From: JAVBTT01 sp031556035
Lineage (GTDB): Bacteria; Bacillota; Clostridia; Oscillospirales; UBA929
Direction of reading: 5' to 3'
NCBI GenBank assembly: GCA_031556035.1
Contig: JAVBTT010000009.1
Location: 18,020-82,019, forward strand
Length of the DNA stretch: 64,000 bases
Part shown: in pieces, positions 32,725 to 39,405 of the stretch
Layout of the letters: each line of letters starts with the position of its first letter
Numbering within the stretch: the first letter of the stretch is position 1
The notes under the pieces: model-generated
What the model was told of the DNA's origin: nothing
The model's database searches: none
What the model saw: only the letters and a program-made list of their open reading frames with translations
Position numbers and translations under genes: made by a program

Positions 32725-33000
32725 ATGTACGGATACATAACGCCCGACGGGACGGTCGGGCAGCTTTTTCAGAGGATGCCGGAGGCGGGGCTGTATCACC
32801 CGGATTTCCTCGCGGCGGTTATAAAGCTCCCCACCGGGATAACGACCGGCTGGCGGCTCATAGACGGCGAGTGGCTGCCGCCTCTGGAGCCGGAGCCGCC
32901 CGGGCAGGATGAGCTGGAGGCTCTCAGGCTCAGGGTGGACGAGCTGACGCGGGCGCTGGACGCGCTGCTGGGGGGAGGGGTTTCGAATGACCAGGCTTGA
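32725..33000 (+). CDS. Small tail-region protein, unknown function
   Basis: A 91-residue protein with an aromatic N-terminal half (YGYITPDGTVGQLFQRMPEAGLYHPDFL; GWRLIDGEWLPP), a Pro/Glu linker and a C-terminal helix (LEALRLRVDELTRALDALLGG) likely to form a coiled coil. The first half resembles short tail-fibre accessory or assembly proteins, but no family is certain. It overlaps the next gene by 14 bp, implying translational coupling. Confidence 0.55.
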   Translation: MYGYITPDGTVGQLFQRMPEAGLYHPDFLAAVIKLPTGITTGWRLIDGEWLPPLEPEPPGQDELEALRLRVDELTRALDALLGGGVSNDQA

Positions 33001-33439
33001 GCGGGCGGAGCTGCTGCGCGGGCGGCTGGACGCGCTGGCGCTTGTCAAGGCGCTGGAGCTGGGGGCGCAGCTGGATATGTCGCAGGAGGACGTAGCGGCG
33101 GCCAGGCTGCTGGCGATTGGCTCCGCGCCGGTGCCTGAGATCCCCGAAGGCGGGGACTGGGCCCCCGGCCTGCTGGCGGTGTCCGGCAGGAGGGCCGTGT
33201 ACGGCGGCAGGGGCTACGACGCGCTCGTGTCCCATATGACGCAGGCGGACTGGACGCCGGAGGCGGCTCCCGCGCTGTGGAAGGCCGTACGGGGCGAGGC
33301 CGAGCCGTGGCGCCAGCCCCAGGGGGCGCACGACGCGTATATGAGGGGCGACACGGTGACCCATCTGGGGCTGCTGTGGGAATCCACGGCGGACAACAAC
33401 ACCTGGGAGCCCGGGGTATACGGCTGGAAGGTCGTGTAG
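32987..33439 (+). CDS. Tail-region protein with C-terminal CBM5/12-type carbohydrate-binding domain
   Basis: A 150-residue protein. Residues 1-60 are helical (ERAELLRGRLDALALVKALE). The last about 45 residues show the chitin-binding CBM5/12 pattern: aromatic residues spaced as in AYMRGDTVTHLGLLWESTADNNTW and EPGVYGWKVV. Such domains bind beta-1,4-GlcNAc polymers, and in phages they decorate baseplates. Together with the GH18 enzyme at 21231 this suggests that the particle engages an N-acetylglucosamine polymer such as peptidoglycan (inference). Confidence 0.7.
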   Translation: MTRLERAELLRGRLDALALVKALELGAQLDMSQEDVAAARLLAIGSAPVPEIPEGGDWAPGLLAVSGRRAVYGGRGYDALVSHMTQADWTPEAAPALWKAVRGEAEPWRQPQGAHDAYMRGDTVTHLGLLWESTADNNTWEPGVYGWKVV

Positions 33440-33442
33440 GCG

Positions 33443-33475
33443 GGGACGACCACCCCTCCAGAGAGGGGAATTGGG
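33443..33475. repeat. D module remnant
   Basis: CGACCACCCCTCCAGAGAGG followed by GGAATTGGG, lacking the first hairpin. Confidence 0.6.
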
Positions 33476-33508
33476 CTTTCACACATTACACACAAAGGAG
33501 TAATCAAC

Positions 33509-35566
33509 ATGCCGGTAACAGACAGCATCACAATAAAAATCGACGACAGCGACAAACGCGACCTGACTATCTCGGCGGAGAGCAAAAGCCTGGGCAGCCA
33601 GTACGACAATTTCGCAAAAAAGCTCGTCTTCGAGGCGCCCAGGGGCTGGGAGGGGGACGCGCTTGTTTTGTTTTTCAGGGACTCCAAAAGCGTGTACGAG
33701 CCGCTGGACATCGGTCTGGGCAGGGTGTTCCCGGTGCCGGACGGACTGACCGGGGACACGCGGCTCACAATGCAGATCGCCTTCCGGCATGACGGAGCGC
33801 TGACCCACTCGGATCAGCTCGAGTTCACGCTGCGCCCGTCCATGCCCTCGGGGCAGGCGCCGAGCGCCCCGTGGCCCAGACCGGTGGACGAGCTGATCGC
33901 CGGGGCGTTTGTCTCGGTCAAATACGAGGGCGATACGCTCAGCTTTTTTAACTCCGCCGGGGACAGGGTCGGGAGCGTGACGGTGACGGGCGGGGCGGCG
34001 CGCAATGTCACGGTCTCCGAGTCGGAGCCGGAGAGCCCGGAGGAGGGGACGCTCTGGGGGCAGATCAAGCGGGGCTCCGCCGGGGACCTGACGCTGGGCT
34101 CCCTGGCGCTCGGAATTCAGGTGAGGACTGATTTCAGCTATCTCGGCGAGCCGATTGTGTTCGAGGTGGCCGCCAAAAGCTATGCCGGCTATCCGTCCGG
34201 GTCGGTGACACTGCTTGTCAAGAGCCCGGTCGTGTCCCGGGCGTTCGACGCCGCCGAGCCGCAGAACACCGGACTTCGGACGACAAACGGCAACAACCGC
34301 TACATGCACTCCAATCTGCGCCAGTGGCTCAACAGCGAGGCCGGGCAGGGGCAGTGGTATTCCCCCCAGCATTCCATGGACGCGCCGCCAATACTCGCCA
34401 ACATGTACAACGGGCGTTGCCCCTACGCAGACGAGGCGGGCTTCCTGAGCTATTTCCCGGAGGATTTCCGCGGCCTGCTGATGCCAACCGAGATAAAGGC
34501 CGCGACCTCGTCCACTGACGGCTCGGTGACCGACACGATGACGGACAGGGTGTGGCTGGTCTCCCGCGCCGAGCTGACCGCGTGGGGCTACACGACGGCC
34601 GCGAGGCTGATCAAATACTGCACCAAGGGGCTTGTGGCCGACTTTGTCGGCGCGGGCAAGCTCCCGGTGTTCGGCAATCCGTGCGCCTGGTATCTGCGGG
34701 ATCCGAACAGCGACTCGAACGGAGTCATGATATACAACAGCACCGGTGCGCTTACATATTCCTTCGCGTCCTCGTCCGAGGGCATCGCGTTCGCGGTAAA
34801 CCTCCCGGCGGAGACTGCGGTGGAGCTCGCGGACGGGGCTTATGTCATAAGGGCGGCCGGCAGGCCGTACGGCAGAACCCGGGCCTTCTGGGACGGAGAG
34901 TGGGTTTCGATGGACGGCTCGGAGCGGATAGACAGGCTCGAGGAGAGGGCCGAGGCGTCCGAAGGGCTTGCGGGCCGATACGCCGGCCGCTCGATCAACT
35001 TTCTGGGGGACAGCATAACCGAGGCGCTCGCGCTGACAAAGCCCTACACAAAATGGATGGCGGAGCTGCTGGGCGCGGGGGTCATACGCAACTACGGCTC
35101 GGACGGCAGCACGATAGCAAGGCGGGCCGGAAAGACAAACAGCATGGTAGAGCGCTATTCGTCCATGGCGAACGCGGATATGGTCTGCGTGCTGGGCGGG
35201 GTCAACGACTGCTGGAGCGGGGTGCCGCTCGGGGAGCTCGGGGGCGGGGACGACTTCACGTTCGCCGGGGCCGCCGAGACGCTTGTAAAGGGGCTTGTGG
35301 GGAAATATCCGGCGGGAAGGGTTCTCGTTTTCGCGCCGGGTCAGGCCACGGTTCCCAACTCCGCCCTGCTGCCGGACTATGTGGAGACGCTGCGCCGGGT
35401 CTGCGCCAAATACTCGGTGCCGTTCCTGGACACATACTCAACGCTGGGCATCTGCCCGGCGGTCGCCGCGCAGAAGACGGCGCTGATCCCGGACGGGGTG
35501 CATCCAAACGAGGCGGGGCACGAGAAAATGGGCCGGATGTTCGCGGCGTTCGCGCTGAGCGTGTGA
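33509..35566 (+). CDS. Modular tail protein: BppU-like N-terminus, DUF6273-like domain, SGNH esterase
   Basis: A 685-residue protein in three parts. Residues 1-130: upper-baseplate (BppU-like) beta domain (SITIKIDDSDKRDLTISAES). About 205-470: a DUF6273-like domain with NNRYMHSNLRQWLN and MYNGRCPYADEAGFL, often found on phage tail proteins. About 495-685: an SGNH/GDSL hydrolase with FLGDSITE (nucleophile Ser), GGVNDCW (Asn) and DGVHPNEAGH (Asp/His). The enzyme probably removes O-acetyl groups from a surface polysaccharide at the adsorption site. RBS AAAGGAG precedes the ATG; an endolysin gene begins 8 bp after the stop. Confidence 0.78.
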   Translation: MPVTDSITIKIDDSDKRDLTISAESKSLGSQYDNFAKKLVFEAPRGWEGDALVLFFRDSKSVYEPLDIGLGRVFPVPDGLTGDTRLTMQIAFRHDGALTHSDQLEFTLRPSMPSGQAPSAPWPRPVDELIAGAFVSVKYEGDTLSFFNSAGDRVGSVTVTGGAARNVTVSESEPESPEEGTLWGQIKRGSAGDLTLGSLALGIQVRTDFSYLGEPIVFEVAAKSYAGYPSGSVTLLVKSPVVSRAFDAAEPQNTGLRTTNGNNRYMHSNLRQWLNSEAGQGQWYSPQHSMDAPPILANMYNGRCPYADEAGFLSYFPEDFRGLLMPTEIKAATSSTDGSVTDTMTDRVWLVSRAELTAWGYTTAARLIKYCTKGLVADFVGAGKLPVFGNPCAWYLRDPNSDSNGVMIYNSTGALTYSFASSSEGIAFAVNLPAETAVELADGAYVIRAAGRPYGRTRAFWDGEWVSMDGSERIDRLEERAEASEGLAGRYAGRSINFLGDSITEALALTKPYTKWMAELLGAGVIRNYGSDGSTIARRAGKTNSMVERYSSMANADMVCVLGGVNDCWSGVPLGELGGGDDFTFAGAAETLVKGLVGKYPAGRVLVFAPGQATVPNSALLPDYVETLRRVCAKYSVPFLDTYSTLGICPAVAAQKTALIPDGVHPNEAGHEKMGRMFAAFALSV

Positions 35567-35573
35567 GGGCGGC

Positions 35574-35993
35574 ATGGGATTTTCTATTGATGAAAACGCG
35601 AGATACTCAGCCAATTTCTCCGTACGGGAGTTTGTGTGCAGAGACGGGAGCTTCATGCCGATGGACAGGGAGCTTATACGGCTGCTGCAAAAGATACGGG
35701 ATCACTTCGCAAGGCCGGTGAGGATTACGAGCGGCTACCGCTCGCCGGATTACAACGCGAAAATAGGCGGAGCGCCGGGCAGCCTGCACATGTGCGGCAT
35801 GGCGGCGGACATACAGGTGGACGGCGTCGACCCCGCGAGGGTCGCGGCCTTTGCCGAGACGCTGACGCCCGGGGGCGGCGGCATAGGGCTTTATGTGGGG
35901 CAGGCGTTCGCGCATATCGACACGCGCGAGGCCCGCGCCCGCTGGAAAGAGGACAGAAAAGCCGCGGGGACGTATAGCGTGAGCGGGTTTTGA
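35574..35993 (+). CDS. Peptidase M15 endolysin (D-Ala-D-Ala carboxypeptidase type)
   Basis: A 139-residue Zn peptidase of the M15A group. The zinc and catalytic residues are visible: SLHMCGMAADIQ (SxHxxGxAxD) and FAHIDTRE near the C-terminus. The N-terminal NFSVREFVCRDGS segment is a typical M15 entry. It cleaves peptidoglycan stem peptides during lysis and lacks a signal peptide, so it needs a holin; a holin gene follows 302 bp later. A G module starts right after the stop. Confidence 0.88.
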   Translation: MGFSIDENARYSANFSVREFVCRDGSFMPMDRELIRLLQKIRDHFARPVRITSGYRSPDYNAKIGGAPGSLHMCGMAADIQVDGVDPARVAAFAETLTPGGGGIGLYVGQAFAHIDTREARARWKEDRKAAGTYSVSGF

Positions 35994-36262
35994 CAAAAAG
36001 AAGAGCGGAGCCCCGGCGTGTGAGCAAATAAGCAAGGAGCAGCGAAGCGCACGACGAAGCTTATTTGCGAACTGCGCGCAGGCGTTTGCCGCAGTCCGCA
36101 AAGCGGACGAAGGCAAAGCCGAAGCGCAAGCTGGGGCGGGAGCTTGACAAAAAGAAGAGCGGAGCCCCGGCGCTGCGTCTCCCTCCGTCGCGCGTTGCGC
36201 GACACCTCCCTCGGAGAGGGAGGCTACCACCCCTGTCCCCCTCCAGGGAGGGGAATGGGGGG
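35994..36262. repeat. Repeat array: full G, second G start, B, D half
   Basis: One complete G unit (about 35997-36150) in the opposite orientation to the copy at 7938-8113, a second truncated G start (36153-36172), then B (GTCGCGCGTTGCGCGAC, 36187) and a partial C/D. Confidence 0.85.
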
Positions 36263-36295
36263 GTACGTTACATCTAGCGTAAAGGAGAGGTATCC

Positions 36296-36679
36296 ATGGA
36301 AAATAAAATATGCGCGGCCTGCGCCGCGCTCGGGGCTCTGCTGGGGGGCTTTTTGGGCGGGTTTGACGGGCTTGTGACCGCCCTGCTGGCCGCGGTGGCG
36401 ATAGACTATCTGACCGGAGTGCTGGCGGCGCTTCACGAGAAAAAGCTCTCATCCGAGGTGGGCTTCTGGGGGCTTGTTAAAAAGGTTATGATCTTCGCGC
36501 TGGCGGGCTTTGCGAACATCCTGGACACAAGGGTGCTGGGAGGGACTCAGGCCCTGCGCGGCGCGGTCATATGCTTTTATCTCGCGAACGAGGGGCTGTC
36601 GGTTCTGGAAAACTACGCCCGGCTCGGCCTGCCGCTGCCGGAAAAGCTGAAAAGCGCGCTGGAGCAGCTCAGGAAGTAA
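36296..36679 (+). CDS. Phage holin (toxin secretion/phage lysis holin family)
   Basis: A 127-residue membrane protein with three hydrophobic segments (about 6-22, 25-45 and 65-85) and the family signature ALLAAVAIDYLTGVLAALHEKKLSSEVGFWGLVKKV. It permeabilises the membrane so that the M15 endolysin can reach the wall. RBS AAAGGAGAGG precedes the ATG. It is the last gene of the particle cluster. Confidence 0.88.
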   Translation: MENKICAACAALGALLGGFLGGFDGLVTALLAAVAIDYLTGVLAALHEKKLSSEVGFWGLVKKVMIFALAGFANILDTRVLGGTQALRGAVICFYLANEGLSVLENYARLGLPLPEKLKSALEQLRK

Positions 36680-36720
36680 GCGCCTTCACGCAAAATTTGC
36701 AGAACAGTAACAAATTGTTG

Positions 36721-36748
36721 TTGATTTTAAGCGGAATTGTGCTATACT
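36721..36748 (+). promoter_or_regulatory. Promoter of the 31-residue gene
   Basis: TTGATT (36721-36726), 16 bp, TATACT (36743-36748). It would give a leader of about 100 nt before the start at 36854. Confidence 0.6.
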
Positions 36749-36853
36749 AAGCTTGTCCAAGGGACTGTACGTTTACAAATGATCACGCTCTCCGGGCATC
36801 TGACAGGCTGTCTGCGCATATGCTGTGGTAGAGCGAGGACTGGAGGCGATGTC

Positions 36854-36949
36854 ATGTGGCATGAAATTCTCAATCTGGTAAATCCTTATGAAGACATGGC
36901 CAGGGCGATAGCCGAGGAGCATAAAGCTTCCGATGAGGAAAGCGAATAA
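36854..36949 (+). CDS. 31-residue small protein
   Basis: MWHEILNLVNPYEDMARAIA followed by an acidic tail: an amphipathic helix with no membrane segment. It has its own promoter, a good ribosome binding site (TGGAGGCGAT) and a hairpin terminator 17 bp after the stop, so it forms a self-contained transcription unit of about 240 nt. Function unknown; the transcript could also be a regulatory RNA. Confidence 0.55.
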   Translation: MWHEILNLVNPYEDMARAIAEEHKASDEESE

Positions 36950-36965
36950 ATAAAAGACAGCAGTG

Positions 36966-36992
36966 ACCGGTCGCCCTTTTGGGTCGGCCGGT
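36966..36992. terminator. Hairpin terminator between convergent genes
   Basis: ACCGG/CCGGT outer stem with TCGCCC/GGGTCGG inner pairing around TTTT, followed on the plus strand by TATTT. It reaches the stop of the convergent gene. Confidence 0.65.
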
Positions 36993-37798
36993 TATTTCAG
37001 TTTTTTGGGCTTGTGCGGGGGGAGCTTTGCTTTCTTCAGCGCTTTCGCCTGCTTCTCGTTCCTCGCGCGGAGCCTGTCGGACCAGAGGTTGTAAAGCTCA
37101 ATGATGTTTGTATAGTACTTGTCGCCGTTGTCTTTGTTGACCGACGCGATCCTGTAATACAGCACATTTACAACGGCCAGATAGTTCTGGTGGAGGGACT
37201 GGTAAACGGCGTCCTCGTCCGCCACATTCAGATAAAAATACATGGCGAACCACTCAAGCTTGTTCAGAAGGGCGGTTATAGCGCTTCGCAGCTCATCCGC
37301 CAGAGTCTCCCCGTTCAATACTATTTTGGGCGGGGCTCCGTCCGGCGGGACGGGGGGAGAGAGGGGCTTCTTTATATGCAGGAGCACCCGCTCCCGTTCT
37401 ATCTCGGTATTCGCCTTTTTAAACAGATAGCTGAATATAATGTTTCCGTCCGCGTCGTCCACTTTGCTGAAAATGCTTTGGGCGTCCTCCGGCTTTATGC
37501 CGGCCTGTTTCAGGAGCCCTGACATTTCGTCGTGGTCGAAGCTCTTGATCTTGTCCGAAGGGAAAGCCTTGATCAACCGCTCCTTCGCGGGCAGCATCAG
37601 CGCCTGAAGGACAAAGCTGGCGGTCTCCAAAATCTCGGTCTCAAAAAAGCGCGCCAGCTCGCACGCTTTGTCCTTCGCGGCCCGCTTCCTGTTGTGATTA
37701 TAGTTTTTGAAGGCTATGATGACTGAGCCGATCGCAAACAGCCCGGCCAGCATGCCGAATATCTTGCTCGCTATGTCCACATACTCCCGGAATGTCAT
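36992..37798 (-). CDS. Membrane-anchored protein of unknown function
   Basis: A 268-residue protein with one N-terminal membrane segment (about 12-30, IFGMLAGLFAIGSVIIAF) then a long cytosolic helical region and a Lys-rich tail (KALKKAKLPPHKPKKLK). The form resembles DUF4760-like single-pass proteins. The ATG at 37798 is chosen over an upstream start because the extra residues read into the spacer before rpiB. It follows rpiB by 31 bp in the same direction and may share its transcript. Confidence 0.65.
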   Translation of the reverse strand: MTFREYVDIASKIFGMLAGLFAIGSVIIAFKNYNHNRKRAAKDKACELARFFETEILETASFVLQALMLPAKERLIKAFPSDKIKSFDHDEMSGLLKQAGIKPEDAQSIFSKVDDADGNIIFSYLFKKANTEIERERVLLHIKKPLSPPVPPDGAPPKIVLNGETLADELRSAITALLNKLEWFAMYFYLNVADEDAVYQSLHQNYLAVVNVLYYRIASVNKDNGDKYYTNIIELYNLWSDRLRARNEKQAKALKKAKLPPHKPKKLK

Positions 37799-37829
37799 CG
37801 CCCACCGCCATATTATGTATTGTTTCCGC

Positions 37830-38270
37830 TTACTGCCGACCCTCAATCTCCGCGTACATGGACACGCGCCGGGCATGCCTGCCGCCCTCGAACTCCGTGT
37901 CCAGCCAGGCGTCCAGTATCATTATCGCGGCGCCCTCGCCCAGCACCCTCGCGCCCATGCACAGTATGTTCGCGTCGTTGTGCTGCCGGGACAGCACGGC
38001 GGAATACACGTCCGAGCAGCAGGCGCAGCGAGTCCCGCGCACCTTGCCCGCGGCGATCGACATGCCTATCCCGGTGCCGCAGACCAGCACCGCTTTTTCG
38101 GCCTCGCCGGACTGAACCGCCAGCGCGACCTTCTCCGCGTAGGCGGGATAGTCGACGGAATCGGGGGTGTGGGTTCCGTAGTCCCTGACCTCAAGGCCCC
38201 TGCCGCGCATGTGCTCAATGAGCGCCGCCTTGAACCCCAGGGCGGCGTGGTCGCACGCTATCGCTATCAT
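37830..38270 (-). CDS. rpiB: Ribose-5-phosphate isomerase B
   Basis: A 146-residue RpiB/LacA/LacB-family enzyme that interconverts ribose 5-phosphate and ribulose 5-phosphate in the pentose phosphate pathway. It starts IAIACDHAALGFK (substrate-binding Asp/His), contains the VLVCGTGIGMSIAAGK active-site cysteine loop and GTRCACCSDVYSA. It ends with the usual RHARRV segment. The ATG at 38270 is preceded by GGAGGAGCACAT. It complements the split transketolase at 57-59 kb. Confidence 0.93.
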   Translation of the reverse strand: MIAIACDHAALGFKAALIEHMRGRGLEVRDYGTHTPDSVDYPAYAEKVALAVQSGEAEKAVLVCGTGIGMSIAAGKVRGTRCACCSDVYSAVLSRQHNDANILCMGARVLGEGAAIMILDAWLDTEFEGGRHARRVSMYAEIEGRQ

Positions 38271-38362
38271 ATGTGCTCCTCCTGTTGTTTGTATGGAATG
38301 CGGCCCGCAGGGGCGCGCATCGCGCGTCCGCCCCAACAACCTGCCGGATGGCGGGGTGGCCC

Positions 38363-39139
38363 TTACGTCACCCTGATTCTCTCGATGCGCACGCATCTGC
38401 CGGTCTCCTCGTCGATATCCATCAGGGCGCCCTCCAGCTTGCACGGGCCGGACGGGGACTCGTAGCGTGACCTCGGACCGCCCAGGAACAGCGAAAGGCT
38501 CTGCTCCGGCTTGATGCCCAGCACCGAATCCGCCGGCCCGGTCATCCCCAGGTCGGTGATATAGCCCAGGCCCTTGGGGAATATGCGCTCGTCCGAGGTC
38601 TGGACGTGGGTGTGAGTGCCGAACAGGGCGGACAGCCTGCCGTCGGCGTAGTAGGCCATCGCGGTCTTCTCGCTTGTGGCCTCGGCGTGGAAGTCCGCCG
38701 CGTAAAAATCGCAGTTTCCGGCGTCCAGCAGCGCGTCCAGCGTCCTGAACGGGCTGTCGCAGTTCCACTCGCAGGAGCAGCGCCCGATCAGGTTTATAAC
38801 GCCCAGCCGCCTGCCGGAGCTCAGGGTGTGGACAAAAAAGCCTTTGCCGGGCAGCCCGCCGGGATAGTTGTGCGGCCGCAGCAGCCACGGGGCCTCGTCC
38901 AGCGCCCTGTTGATATGGTGCTTGCGAAAGGCGTGGTTGCCCAGGGTGACCACGTCCGCGCCCGCTGCGTACAGGCGCTCGGCGTGGAGCGGCAATATCC
39001 CCGTGATGTCGGTGTTCTCCCCGTTCACGACGCAAGCGTCCACCCCATACGTGCGCTTGAGCGGGCGTATATTTTCCTCGAAGAAGCGCATTCCGGGCTC
39101 CCCGCAGACATCGCCGACCGCGAGCAGAACCATGGACAT
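38363..39139 (-). CDS. YmdB-family metallophosphoesterase
   Basis: About 258 residues of the TIGR00282/YmdB family, a dimeric phosphoesterase that in Bacillus hydrolyses cyclic nucleotides and affects biofilm and motility decisions. Metal-site motifs: VGDVCGEPG, VNGENTD, LGNHAFRK, DFHAEATSEK and FGTHTHVQTSDERI. Start codon choice among GTG 39142, ATG 39139 and ATG 39133 is uncertain. About 90 bp separate it from rpiB and contain partial palindromes. A link with the c-di-GMP enzyme at 8 kb is possible but speculative. Confidence 0.9.
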   Translation of the reverse strand: MSMVLLAVGDVCGEPGMRFFEENIRPLKRTYGVDACVVNGENTDITGILPLHAERLYAAGADVVTLGNHAFRKHHINRALDEAPWLLRPHNYPGGLPGKGFFVHTLSSGRRLGVINLIGRCSCEWNCDSPFRTLDALLDAGNCDFYAADFHAEATSEKTAMAYYADGRLSALFGTHTHVQTSDERIFPKGLGYITDLGMTGPADSVLGIKPEQSLSLFLGGPRSRYESPSGPCKLEGALMDIDEETGRCVRIERIRVT

Positions 39140-39235
39140 CACCCCGTTTCACAGGCTTTGTACAGGGCGCGTCGCACCCTGCATACCAGTATATCATTCC
39201 CCGCACCGCCGCACAATAACAAAAATATCGTGGAC

Positions 39236-39314
39236 GCGGGGGGCGGCGTCCCCTGCGGGGATGCGACCACCCCGCCGCGCGTCCGCGCGGCACCCCTGCA
39301 ATGGAGGGGAATGT
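39236..39314. repeat. Inverted D-like module
   Basis: GGCGTCCCCTGCGGGGATGC and GCGCGTCCGCGCGGC-type palindromes followed by CCCCTGCAATGGAGGGG, between the YmdB-like gene and the nucleotidyltransferase gene. Confidence 0.65.
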
Positions 39315-39405
39315 TTACGCGGCTCAATGACACATTTTCCCTCCGTTTATTTCCCCGCCGCCAAGGACATACTATCCTCAAACGCCAAATTGAGGAGAGT
39401 ATGCA

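Noticed and set aside
18031..33475. The regular repeats as a CRISPR array
   Set aside because: Modules are mosaic, variably spaced and self-complementary in pairs, without unique spacers of constant length or cas genes.
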